Shown here one piece after another: positions 25,776 through 35,299 of a stretch of DNA of 64,000 nucleotides. Position numbers and translations under genes: made by a program. Source of the stretch: CAIWHR01 sp963724975 (GTDB taxonomy: Bacteria; Pseudomonadota; Gammaproteobacteria; Burkholderiales; Casimicrobiaceae). The DNA lies in assembly GCA_963724975.1 (NCBI GenBank), contig CAVRXB010000004.1, forward strand, positions 56,621-120,620, in the 5' to 3' direction. The notes below the pieces were generated by a model that did not search any database, was not told where the DNA came from, and saw only the letters and a program-made list of their open reading frames with translations. How positions within the stretch are numbered: the stretch's first letter is position 1; each line of letters begins with the position of its first letter.

Positions 25776-26936
25776 TCAGGCCGTCGCGGAGAGCAGGCTC
25801 AACGCCGCGCATTCCTTGGCGCGCAACCCGGCGATTCGCTTCGGCTGGGCAACGACTCCAGCTTCATAGCAGCGCAACACGGCGGGATGGATGTAACTCC
25901 TGCGACATACCGCCGGTGTGTTGCCGAGCACTCGCGAAACGCTGCGGATCGCGTCGCGAACGTCCCGTTTGGCGACGCCGCGCGCACTCTTTCCACTTTC
26001 CTCGTTTTCCACGTCTTTCTCATTTTCCTTCCGCAGCGCGCCGAGATGCTCAGCTGCGGCGACCGTGCCGCCCCAGGTTCTGAAGTCCTTGCTCGTAACC
26101 GGTTGGCCACTCGTCGTCGCCAGATATTCGTTCACATCGGTCGCGGAAATGGACTTCACGTCGTCGCCGTTGCGATAGACGAACAATTGTCCCGGATACT
26201 CGAGGCAGCGCCGGATCACCGATGCCACGCGGCGATCCTGAATGGCGATTCGATGGCGCTTGCCGGACTTGCCGCGAAAGTCGAAAACGATTTCCTCGCC
26301 GGCGACCTGGACGTGGCGATTGCGCAGCGTCGTGGCGCCGAAAGATCCGTTGTCGCGCCGGTAGCGCTCGCCGCCCACGCGAATGAACGTGCGGTCCATC
26401 AGCTGAACCACGGCCGCCAGCACCCGTTCCTTGGTGAGGGCCGGGCTCGCAAGATCCTGTGCGACGCGGCGCCGGATCCTCGGAAGCGCGAGCGCAAAGT
26501 CCTGTAGGGCGTCGAATTTGTTCGCGTCGCGCTCGGCGACCCACACCGGGTGGTAGCGGTATTGCTTGCGGCCGCGCGCGTCCTTTCCCGTCGCCTGCAG
26601 GTGGCCGTTCGGATTCGCGCATATCCAGACGTCCCGCCAAGCGGGCGGTATCACCAGGCGGCGGATGCGTTCCTGTGTCTGACGGCCGCGGATGAGTCGT
26701 CCGCGCGCGCTGCGATAGGCAAATCCCTCATCGGTTTGCTCGCGCGTGATTCCCGGGTCGGTATCCGTCGAATAGTCGAGCGACGTGACGCTTCGTTTCT
26801 TCGCTTTGGTGTGGACAGGGCGGACCACCGACGATCCATTCGCGCGTGACGTGCCGACGCGAAGCGCGGGCGCCAATAAGGGAAACGCCCCCAAATCGCG
26901 GGGGCGCATCGATTTACGCTGCAGAGCGCCGTCCAT
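25776..26936 (-). CDS. DNA topoisomerase IB (poxvirus/eukaryote-like type)
   Basis: 386 residues. It relaxes supercoils through a 3'-phosphotyrosine intermediate. The N-terminal domain holds IPPAWRDVWICANPNGHLQA and ARGRKQYRYHPVW. The catalytic domain has RVGGERYRRDNGSFGATTLR, FDFRGKSGKRHRI, TSKDFRTWGGTVAAAEHL, and the catalytic Tyr in CRRSYIHPAVL, all family hallmarks. The start at 26936 is supported by AGGA 8 nt upstream; the first ~40 residues are not conserved. It follows the DUF6496 gene after 23 nt, on the same strand. Confidence 0.93.
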   Translation of the reverse strand: MDGALQRKSMRPRDLGAFPLLAPALRVGTSRANGSSVVRPVHTKAKKRSVTSLDYSTDTDPGITREQTDEGFAYRSARGRLIRGRQTQERIRRLVIPPAWRDVWICANPNGHLQATGKDARGRKQYRYHPVWVAERDANKFDALQDFALALPRIRRRVAQDLASPALTKERVLAAVVQLMDRTFIRVGGERYRRDNGSFGATTLRNRHVQVAGEEIVFDFRGKSGKRHRIAIQDRRVASVIRRCLEYPGQLFVYRNGDDVKSISATDVNEYLATTSGQPVTSKDFRTWGGTVAAAEHLGALRKENEKDVENEESGKSARGVAKRDVRDAIRSVSRVLGNTPAVCRRSYIHPAVLRCYEAGVVAQPKRIAGLRAKECAALSLLSATA

Positions 26937-26959
26937 GCCGGTTCCTGCCGGCGTGTGCC

Positions 26960-27136
26960 CTACGACTTCTTCTTCGGCACCTTGGCGCCTGCCTTCCGTG
27001 CCTCAGAAAGGCCGATGGCGATCGCTTGCTTCTTGCTCGTCACTTTCTTGCCCGAGCCGCTGCGCAGCGTTCCATGCTTGCGCTCGTGCATCGTCTTCTC
27101 CACCTTGGACTGCGCCTTCTTGCCGTAGGCTGCCAT
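26960..27136 (-). CDS. DUF6496-type small basic protein
   Basis: 58 residues, very Lys-rich: KVEKTMHERKHGTLRSGSGK and KQAIAIGLSEARKAGAKVPK. This matches small proteins annotated DUF6496; they look like nucleic-acid-binding proteins but the function is unknown. The start at 27136 follows AAAGGAGA. Probably one transcript with topoisomerase IB. Confidence 0.8.
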   Translation of the reverse strand: MAAYGKKAQSKVEKTMHERKHGTLRSGSGKKVTSKKQAIAIGLSEARKAGAKVPKKKS

Positions 27137-27371
27137 ATGCAATCTCCTTTGTTCCTGTAAGGCCACTTTTCACATGCCCCAGCTAAGTTAGGCCTCGGAA
27201 GATCGTTTGCAGCTAGGCCAAAGACGGATAAAGGCGTCAGTCAACTTCTGTAGTGGGGGCCGATGCCCTCAGGTCCCCGCAAGTGCGAGAATGACGGTCG
27301 CCGACCTTGCATTCATCGGCTGAGGCCACCATTTCCCGTATCTTCGTTCGACGACCCCGTCATTTCGTTCG

Positions 27372-30300
27372 ATGAGCAAGCGCGCGCAATTTCATCCGGC
27401 TCAATTTCATCCTGCTGTAAGGCAGTGGTTCAATCGGCATTTCGCCGCGCCCACCCCCGCGCAGGCGCAAGCGTGGCCGCTGATCAGACGGGGTCGCAAC
27501 GTGCTGGTCGCCGCGCCCACCGGCTCCGGCAAGACCCTTGCGGCGTTTCTCGCCGCCATCGACGGCCTCGTTCGAGACGGCGTTGCGGCGCCGCTTCCGG
27601 ATGAGACGCTCGTTGTGTACGTGTCGCCGCTGAAGGCGCTGTCCAACGACATCCAGCGCAATCTTGCGACTCCGCTTGCCGGAATTCGCGACGAGCTCGC
27701 AAAGCTCGGCTTGCCGGACGTCGAGATCAGGACGCTGGTGCGAACAGGCGACACGTCGCAATCGGAGCGGGCCGGCATGCGCAAGCGCCCGCCGCATATC
27801 GTCGTCACGACGCCCGAATCGTTGTACGTGCTGCTCGGGTCCGAGTCCGGACGCAAGATGTTCGCAACGACGCGCACCGTGATCGTCGATGAAATCCATG
27901 CCCTTGCGGGCAACAAGCGCGGCAGCCATCTTGCGCTCTCCCTCGAGCGGCTGGCCGCCCTTGCCGAACGCGCACCGCTGCGCATCGGGCTTTCGGCAAC
28001 CCAGAAACCGATCGACGAAATCGCGCGCTTCCTGGTCGGCACGCCGGCAGAAGAAGGTCGGGCGACGAAGACCCGGCAATGCGCGATCGTCGACTCGGGT
28101 CATGTTCGGGTGCGCGACCTGGCGCTCGAAGTGCCCTCCTCACCGCTCGAAGCCGTGATGTCGCACGAGGTGTGGGAGCAGGTCTACGCGCGGCTTGCCG
28201 AGCTCGCGCAACTGCACCGTACCACGCTCATCTTCGTCAACACCCGCCGCATGGCCGAGCGCGCCGCGCGTCACCTGTCCGAGCTCATCGGCGTCGAGCA
28301 CGTGATGTCGCATCACGGCAGCATGGCGAAGGAGCTGCGTCATAAAGCCGAGCAACGCCTCAAGAATGGCGAGCTCAAGGTGCTGGTCGCGACCGCGTCG
28401 CTTGAACTTGGCATCGACATCGGCGATGTCGAGCTTGTCTGCCAGCTGGGCTCTCCGCGGTCCATCGCGACGTTCCTGCAGCGCGCGGGGCGCGCGAGCC
28501 ATCAGGTGGGAGGAATCCCCAAGGCACGGCTGTTCCCGCTGTCGCGCGACGAGCTCGTCGAATGCGCGGCGCTACTCGATGCGGTGAAGCGCGGCGAGCT
28601 CGACCGCATTCTGATTCCGCAAAAACCGCTCGATGTCCTCGCGCAGCAGATCGTTGCCGAAGTCGCTGCGACGGAATGGTCCGAGGCGGCTCTCTTCGAC
28701 GTCGTTCACGGCGCGTATCCCTATGCGGAGCTCGCGCGCGAGGAGTTCCTCGACGTCGTGCGCACGCTCGCTGAAGGCTATACGACACGCCGCGGCCATC
28801 GCGCCGCCTACATCCACCGCGATGCCGTCAATGGCGTGCTGCGGGGTCGGCGCGGTGCTCGGCTCACGGCGCTGACTTCCGGCGGTGCCATCCCGGATAC
28901 CGCCGACTACGATGTGATCCTGGAGCCCGCAAATCAGCTCGTCGGGACCGTGAACGAGGACTTCGCGGTCGAGAGCCTCGCGGGTGACATCTTTCAGCTC
29001 GGCAACACGTCGTATCGCATCCGGCGCATCGAGGCCGGACGTGTGCGCGTCGAAGATGCCCATGGGCAACCGCCGACTATTCCGTTCTGGCTCGGCGAGG
29101 CGCCCGGCCGCACCGACGAGCTGTCGCACGCGGTATCAAGGCTGCGCGACGGCGTCCTTGCGCAAATCGACGAGACCGGGAGTCAGGCGGGTGCTGTCGC
29201 CCGCCTGGCCGTCGATCCCGGCATTGCCGAAGCCGCGGCGTCGCAGCTCGTCGACTATCTTTCCGTGGCGCGCGCGGCACTCGGCACCTTGCCAACCTTT
29301 GATCGCATCGTGCTCGAAAGGTTTTTCGATGAATCGGGCGGCATGCAGCTCGTCATTCATTCGCCTCACGGCAGCCGCATCAACCGCGCATGGGGGCTCG
29401 CGCTGCGCAAGCGTTTTTGCACCAAGTTCAACTTCGAGCTGCAGGCCGCGGCCACCGAAGATGCGATCGTGCTGTCGTTGTCGACGAGCCACAGCTTCGA
29501 GCTTGCGGCGGTCGCCCGCTATCTGCATTCGAACTCGGTGCGCGACCTGCTGATCCAGGCGATGCTCGATGCTCCGATGTTTGCTGCGCGGTGGCGCTGG
29601 ATCGCGGGAATCGCGCTCGCGTTGCCGCGTTTTCGCGGTGGCAAGAAAGTACCGGCGCCGCTGCAGCGGATGCGCGCCGAAGACCTGATCGCGGCCGTAT
29701 TCCCGGACCAGATCGCGTGCGCGGAGAATCTCGTCGGACCCCGCGAAATTCCCGATCATCCGCTCGTGCGTCAGGCGGTACACGATTGCCTGTACGAAGC
29801 GATGGACATCGAAGGCCTCGAGCGGCTGTTGCGGGGCATCGAAAGCGGTCGCATCGAGGTGATCGCCCGCGACCTCGCAGCGCCATCGCCGCTTGCGCTC
29901 GAGATCCTCACCGCGAGGCCGTACGCCTATCTCGACGACGCTCCGCTCGAAGAGCGCCGCACGCAAGCCGTGATGGGAAGGCGGTGGCTCGATGAGGCAT
30001 CGGCATCGACTTTCGGGCAACTGGACATCGCGGCGATCGAACGCGTGCGCGAGGAGGCATGGCCCGAAGCGACGAGCGCGGACGAATTGCACGATGCGCT
30101 GCTGGGTCTCGCCTTCATCACGCCAGCCGAGAGCGCGCGCAACGCCGAATGGCCGGGCTTTCTCGCCGAGCTTGCGCGACAACGGCGCGCAACCAGGCTT
30201 ACCGTACCCAATTCGCCGGAACGGCGAGAATGCGAGCTGTGGGTTGCGGCCGAACGCTTGCCGCAGCTCGACGCGGTCTTTGCAGAGGCGACCCGCACGC

Positions 30301-31754
30301 CGCCGATCGACGCGCCGGAGGAATTTTCACGACGCCCATGGACACGTGAAGCGGCGCTGGTCGAAATCACGCGCTCGCGTCTCGAGGCCCTGGGCCCCGT
30401 GACCGGCGCATCCATTGCCGCTTCGATGTGCGTGGCCGTGGCCGACACCGATTCAGCGCTCGTCGCGCTGGCGGCAGAAGGCGTTGCAATGGCGGGCGCT
30501 TTCACGCCGCTCGCTCCAACACAGGAATGGTGCGACCGGGCGCTGCTGGCGCGAATTCATCGCTACACGGTCCAACGGCTGCGGCAGGAAATCGAGCCCG
30601 TCAGCACGCAGGACTTCATGCGCTTCCTGTTCCGCTGGCAGCATCTGATGCCGAACGATCGGCGCGAGGGGCCCGACGCGCTCGACGCCGTGATAAGCCA
30701 GTTGCAAGGCTTCGAGGCACCGGTCGCGGCGTGGGAAACCGAGCTGCTGCCGGCGCGTCTTGATGCCTACGACATGACGTGGCTCGACGACTTGTGCCTG
30801 TCCGGCCGCGCGATCTGGGCGCGCTTGACGCCGCCCGGCAGCGGTGCGGCGACGATCCATGCCGGACCGATCCGCACGACACCGGTTGCGCTGCTGCCGC
30901 GCCGGGCCGCCAGCGCGTGGCATCGCGTGGCACCGATGACCACCGCTCGCACGCCCACCGTCAGCGCGCGTGCGCAGGCGGTGATCGATCATCTGCGCGC
31001 CCACGGTGCGTCGTTCTACGACGAGATCGTCGAAGGAAGCGGGCTCCTGCGCACGCAGGTCGAGGAAGCATTGGCGGAATTGGTCGCCTACGGAATTGCC
31101 ACGGCGGACAGTTTCGCCGGCTTGCGGGCGTTGCTCACACCGTCTGAAAAGCGTCGGCCGTTTTCCGGCGGACGGCGCCATCGGCGCGCTCTTTCCGGCA
31201 TCGAGGAAGCAGGACGCTGGTCGTTGCGAAGGCGCGACGCGCCTGCCGCCACGAACGCACGCGACGATCTCGAATCGGCCGCACAATCCGCCGAGCACGT
31301 GGCGCATGCATTGCTGCGCCGTTATGGTGTGGTGTCCTGGCGGATGCTGCAGCGCGAGGCAGCGTGGCTGCCACCCTGGCGGGATTTGCTGCGCGTACTG
31401 CGCCGATTGGAAGCGCGCGGTGAAATTCGCGGCGGTCGCTTTGTCGCGAGCATCTCCGGCGAACAATTCGCGCTGCCGGAGGCGGTCAAGATGCTGCGCG
31501 ACACGCGGCGAGCTCCGGCGACGGGCGAATTCCTCGTCGTCAGCGGTGCCGATCCGCTGAATCTGGTGGGCACGCTTCTTCCCGGCGCCAAGGTTCCCGC
31601 GCTGACCGGCAATCGAGTTCTTTATCGCGACGGCGAGCCCATCGGCGCCCTAATCGCAGGCGAGCTTCGCTGGTTTGCTTCGCTCGATACTGCAGCGTTG
31701 CGAAAAGCCGAAGATCATCTCGTCACCGGACGCGCCGCCGCAATCGCGGCGTAA
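27372..31754 (+). CDS. lhr: Lhr-type ATP-dependent DEAD/DEAH helicase
   Basis: 1,460 residues. Superfamily-2 core: a Q-motif-like start (APTPAQAQAWPLI), Walker A APTGSGKT, YVSPLKALSNDI (Ia), VTTPESLYVLL, the box DEIH in VIVDEIHALAGNKRGSHLAL, LSATQKP (III), ATASLELGIDIGDVELVCQL and RAGRASHQVGG (V-VI). A winged-helix and Lhr-specific region follow (FDESGGMQLVIHSPHGSRIN). The length, about 1,450, matches the long bacterial Lhr that translocates 3'-5' on single-stranded DNA. The C-terminal ~600 residues are of the Lhr C-domain type. The frame is unbroken over 4.4 kb. Confidence 0.93.
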   Translation: MSKRAQFHPAQFHPAVRQWFNRHFAAPTPAQAQAWPLIRRGRNVLVAAPTGSGKTLAAFLAAIDGLVRDGVAAPLPDETLVVYVSPLKALSNDIQRNLATPLAGIRDELAKLGLPDVEIRTLVRTGDTSQSERAGMRKRPPHIVVTTPESLYVLLGSESGRKMFATTRTVIVDEIHALAGNKRGSHLALSLERLAALAERAPLRIGLSATQKPIDEIARFLVGTPAEEGRATKTRQCAIVDSGHVRVRDLALEVPSSPLEAVMSHEVWEQVYARLAELAQLHRTTLIFVNTRRMAERAARHLSELIGVEHVMSHHGSMAKELRHKAEQRLKNGELKVLVATASLELGIDIGDVELVCQLGSPRSIATFLQRAGRASHQVGGIPKARLFPLSRDELVECAALLDAVKRGELDRILIPQKPLDVLAQQIVAEVAATEWSEAALFDVVHGAYPYAELAREEFLDVVRTLAEGYTTRRGHRAAYIHRDAVNGVLRGRRGARLTALTSGGAIPDTADYDVILEPANQLVGTVNEDFAVESLAGDIFQLGNTSYRIRRIEAGRVRVEDAHGQPPTIPFWLGEAPGRTDELSHAVSRLRDGVLAQIDETGSQAGAVARLAVDPGIAEAAASQLVDYLSVARAALGTLPTFDRIVLERFFDESGGMQLVIHSPHGSRINRAWGLALRKRFCTKFNFELQAAATEDAIVLSLSTSHSFELAAVARYLHSNSVRDLLIQAMLDAPMFAARWRWIAGIALALPRFRGGKKVPAPLQRMRAEDLIAAVFPDQIACAENLVGPREIPDHPLVRQAVHDCLYEAMDIEGLERLLRGIESGRIEVIARDLAAPSPLALEILTARPYAYLDDAPLEERRTQAVMGRRWLDEASASTFGQLDIAAIERVREEAWPEATSADELHDALLGLAFITPAESARNAEWPGFLAELARQRRATRLTVPNSPERRECELWVAAERLPQLDAVFAEATRTPPIDAPEEFSRRPWTREAALVEITRSRLEALGPVTGASIAASMCVAVADTDSALVALAAEGVAMAGAFTPLAPTQEWCDRALLARIHRYTVQRLRQEIEPVSTQDFMRFLFRWQHLMPNDRREGPDALDAVISQLQGFEAPVAAWETELLPARLDAYDMTWLDDLCLSGRAIWARLTPPGSGAATIHAGPIRTTPVALLPRRAASAWHRVAPMTTARTPTVSARAQAVIDHLRAHGASFYDEIVEGSGLLRTQVEEALAELVAYGIATADSFAGLRALLTPSEKRRPFSGGRRHRRALSGIEEAGRWSLRRRDAPAATNARDDLESAAQSAEHVAHALLRRYGVVSWRMLQREAAWLPPWRDLLRVLRRLEARGEIRGGRFVASISGEQFALPEAVKMLRDTRRAPATGEFLVVSGADPLNLVGTLLPGAKVPALTGNRVLYRDGEPIGALIAGELRWFASLDTAALRKAEDHLVTGRAAAIAA

Positions 31755-31820
31755 TCGGCGCGGCCGTCAACGGTCAGTTTGCCGCGCGTCATGCGGTGCG
31801 CGCCGCGAGCGAGTCAATCG

Positions 31821-33814
31821 TCATTGGCAGACCATTCCCGGACCCCGCAGGACTTCGCGTGTAATCGTTTTCGATTGCGGGATGCCGTTGACCGTGTACG
31901 AAAAGGTTGCGGAGTTGCCTGTCTGGAAGGTGAGCTTCACGTCGCCCGCCGGCGTTGCCACGACACTTGCCGGGTTGAACGGGACCGAATTGAACGGCGG
32001 ACCCGAGGTTCGGAAGAGGATGCCGGTGAACTCGTTGAATGAAGTAGCCGTCGTCGTCGCGATCAGCCAAAGAGGAGCCCCGGTGGCGTCGTAAGTGAAC
32101 CAGGTGACGACGATGATGCTTCCCTCCTGCGTGAGATTCATGCCCCAGCCGGCTTCTGAGCCTGGGGGATCCGCCCACCAGAGGTCCTGGTAGTTGGTCG
32201 ACTGCGCGAGGTCGATCGACGAGGCGAACGTGCACGTGGGGACCGGGCCGAAGATCTCGCGCGTGATCGGTTTCTTTTGCCGGATGCCGTTGACCGTGTA
32301 GTCGAACGTCCCGTTGTCGGCATCGGCGAACGACAAAGCTCCCACGCCGACTTCATTCCTGACGACGGCGCCCGGATCGAATGGCATTGCGGAGAACGGC
32401 GGTCCGCGCGTCGAGTAAAGCGTTCCCCGATACGTTCCATCGGCCATTCTCTGCGCCGTCATGACGAGCCACCATCCCTTGCCATTGGCGTCGTACGTGA
32501 ACCACGTCGTGAAGATGAGGTCGTCCTGGTGCGTGAGATTCATACCCCAGCCCGACTCCGAGCCGGCAGGCGCATTCCACCAAAGCCCGCTGTAATTGAT
32601 CGGGCCGGGATCTTGCAACGGAATGATCACGTGATCATCGCCGCCGCCGGCAACACTTCCCATCTGCTGTAACTTGGCGCGTGCCGCGGTGTTGCCGCGC
32701 ACTTCGGCGTCGAGGAACGTCAGCGTCCATGTGAAGATGTCAGGGGCTGCCGTAAGGTCGAAGCCGTGCTCGACGCCGACGAGCGCGACGAGCTCGCGCG
32801 GGCCCTTCAAGCGAAGCAGGCCCACCCCGGTTTCCACGATCGGCGCCGTCGTGTCGGCGGTCCCGCCGATCGCAAGGTAGGGCAGCACGACATTGTCGAG
32901 CCCGTGCTGGTCGCGCCCGAATGCAGGAAAGAATGGGTATCCGAAATAGGGAACGTAACCGACGGCCGCCTTGAGCCGCCGATCCGTGGTGATCGTTTTC
33001 CACGAGCCACCAAGCGACGTCGTGAGACCGCCGCCTGCCATCAGCAGCAGCGATTGCCCGCCGAAGCTCGCGCCGAAGCCGCCCACTTGCACGGGATCGA
33101 TGTGATCGCGCCATTGCGGCGCGGCGAACAGGATATCGAGGGTCGCCGACAGCGACAGGGGACGCATTGCCTGCATCGCAAGGAAGTCGCGCAAGTGCAG
33201 GACCAGGTACGGCAAGTCGTCGAAGCTATCCAGTTGCAGATTTCCGAATCGACCGTCGGCATGGAACGGTGCCGCGACCACGTAACCGAAGCTCGCCATC
33301 AGTGCGATCGCGTCGATGTAGTCGTTCGACGTCGGGCTCCCGAGATAACCGTGCGAGAAGACCAACACCGGGAACCGCGTCGTCGCATCGGGCCACCAAC
33401 GGAGCTTCCGACCCCTGTTGCATGTGCGGCACGCTCTTTCCGTTCGCCAGTGCGTAATCGGGCCGTGTGTTGTTCGACGCCGTCGGGTAGCACACGATGA
33501 CGACGTAGGGGAGGGTTTGTCCCGCAAACGAGCCGTACACTTCGCTGTCGTCGGGAGCGGTCACGGAGGTCGTCAGCGTATTGGCGGGGTCGGCGAGGAG
33601 GTCGGTGATGTAGCGTGGTGAGCCGTCGTCGCGGGCGACACCTTCCCAATAGGCTTGCACGTCTTCGCCGGGGCGAAGACGAGTGAAGTCCTGTACGACA
33701 TTGCTGCACGCGACCGGATACGGTCCGGGAAACGTCAGCGGGGGAAAAACTGAAGTGGGCTGCGCCGCCGACCGGCAAGGCGACACCTGCGGTGAGCGCC
33801 GATGCGATGAGCAT
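31821..33814 (-). CDS. Exported hydrolase with two C-terminal repeats, frameshifted near the N-terminus
   Basis: A signal sequence (LIASALTAGVALPVGGAA) is followed in a second frame by PLTFPGPYPVACSNVVQDF through GKSVPHMQQGSEAP, then in a third by TTRFPVLVFSHGYLGSPTSN. The last belongs to an alpha/beta hydrolase with nucleophile elbow VGGFGASFGGQSLLLMAG, similar to PAF-acetylhydrolase-like lipases. Two one-base indels are implied near 33755 and 33405. The C-terminal ~240 residues hold two copies of a ~115-residue domain beginning YSGLWWNAPAGSESGWGMNL and YQDLWWADPPGSEAGWGMNL, each ending TVNGI(R/P)Q-K-ITRE. These repeats are common in secreted proteins of Burkholderiales; their function is unknown. 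Confidence 0.75.
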
Positions 33815-34137
33815 GACGCAGCAGCTTGCCGATCGACGGACGCTCTGGATTCATCGCGCGCGCGGCCTCCTCGTCTGCAAGAGGAGCATAAAGCATGGCG
33901 GTTGCCGGATTTATGCATTGACCGCGAAGCGCTGATTGCGTGTAGGAATTTCACGCGGGCACGATTCATTCGCCGTTGCCGTCCATGCCGTTGACTGGGA
34001 CATCGGAGACAGCGTGGCATAATCCGAACAGGGAGGGGCGCTGGAACGGGAAACGCTGGAAAGGTATCGTGCGCCGGGGCGCGATTACGCGCCAAAAGAT
34101 ACCGGTTTCGCAGCATTCGCCGGAATTCCGCCACGAC
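33815..34137. other. Intergenic region between divergent genes
   Basis: About 320 bp. It holds the promoter regions of the hydrolase and the AI-2E-type transporter. A TTGACT near 33992 and CATAAT near 34018 are too far apart for a standard promoter; nothing better was found. Confidence 0.4.
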
Positions 34138-35229
34138 ATGAAATCCACACCACAAATCGACCGCACGCTCACGCTAGTCGTCCTCGCGCTGCTGATTGCA
34201 GGCTGCTTCCTCGTTCTGAAGCCATTTCTGACGGCCATCATCTGGGCGGCGATTCTGTGCGCGACGATCTGGCCGCTCTATTTGCGGGCGCGCACACGGC
34301 TCAAGGGCCGCGCGGGACTCGCGTCGACGCTGATCGTCCTGTTGATGGCGGTGACGGTGGTCGCGCCGTTCGTCATCGTCGGCATCACCATCGCCGACAA
34401 CGCCGAGCGGGTCAACGAGTACGTGCAGGAGTTGATAAAGGCCGGCCCGCCGCCGCCGCCGTCGTGGGTCGCAGGATTGCCGATCATCGGCGAATGGGCG
34501 GCTACGACATGGGCCAGCTTCGCGCACGACACCACTCGGCTGATGGGCGCTGCGCGCCAGCTCATCGAGCCGGCCAAGACGGTGCTGTTTGCAGGCGGCG
34601 CGACGCTGTTAGGCGGGATCCTGCAGCTCATCCTCTCGATCTTCATTGCGTTCTTTTTCCTGCGCGACGGCGACGCGATCGTGTCGCGCCTGCACGCCGC
34701 CATCGATCGCATCGCCGGCGAGCGCGGTCGGCGGCTCGCGCTGGTTGCGGCCACGACAGTGCGCGGCGTTGTGCTCGGCATCCTCGGCACCGCGCTTGCG
34801 CAAGGCGTGTTGATGGCAATCGGGCTCTGGATCGCCGGGTTCCAGGCGGCGCCGCTGCTCGGGCTCGTCACGTTCTTTCTCTCGCCGATTCCCATCGGCC
34901 CGCCACTCGTGTGGATTCCGGCGGCGCTGCTGCTCCTGAGCGATGGGCAAACCGGATGGGCGATTTTCATGTTTGTCTGGGGTGCGATCGTGGTGTCTTC
35001 GGTCGACAACTTCCTGAAGCCGATGATCATCAGCCGCGGCAGCGCGCTGCCTTTCGTCCTCGTGCTGCTCGGTGTCCTGGGCGGCGCCGTGGCGTTCGGG
35101 TTCGTCGGCGTCTTCCTGGGACCGGTGTTGCTCGCGGTCGGTTACGCGCTGATCAAGGAATGGGCGGTGGGGGCAACGGCGCCGGTGGAAACGACCGCTT
35201 CGGCGCGCGCCAAACCTGACGCTACCTGA
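34138..35229 (+). CDS. AI-2E family (TqsA/PerM-type) membrane transporter
   Basis: About 363 residues with seven or eight membrane helices, e.g. TLTLVVLALLIAGCFLVLKP, LIVLLMAVTVVAPFVIVGIT and PFVLVLLGVLGGAVAFGFVG. The family signatures DGDAIVSRLHAAIDR and VDNFLKPMIISRGSALP are clear. Members export diverse small molecules; a role in autoinducer-2 transport is shown only for some. The ORF extends to 33976, but the ATG at 34138 starts at the first hydrophobic helix. It has a strong terminator behind it. Confidence 0.88.
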   Translation: MKSTPQIDRTLTLVVLALLIAGCFLVLKPFLTAIIWAAILCATIWPLYLRARTRLKGRAGLASTLIVLLMAVTVVAPFVIVGITIADNAERVNEYVQELIKAGPPPPPSWVAGLPIIGEWAATTWASFAHDTTRLMGAARQLIEPAKTVLFAGGATLLGGILQLILSIFIAFFFLRDGDAIVSRLHAAIDRIAGERGRRLALVAATTVRGVVLGILGTALAQGVLMAIGLWIAGFQAAPLLGLVTFFLSPIPIGPPLVWIPAALLLLSDGQTGWAIFMFVWGAIVVSSVDNFLKPMIISRGSALPFVLVLLGVLGGAVAFGFVGVFLGPVLLAVGYALIKEWAVGATAPVETTASARAKPDAT

Positions 35230-35247
35230 AAGATTGACGGAGACGAG

Positions 35248-35276
35248 AACGGCCGGCGAACATTCCGCCGGCCGTT
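35248..35276 (+). terminator. Intrinsic terminator after the AI-2E-type gene
   Basis: An 11-bp perfect stem (AACGGCCGGCG with CGCCGGCCGTT) and a 7-nt loop, followed by GCTTTTCTTC, 19 nt after the stop codon. Confidence 0.8.
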
Positions 35277-35299
35277 GCTTTTCTTCAGCGCGAAATTAG

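Noticed and set aside
33985..34025. TTGACT and CATAAT as a promoter
   Set aside because: The spacing is about 21 bp, outside the normal 16-18 bp.
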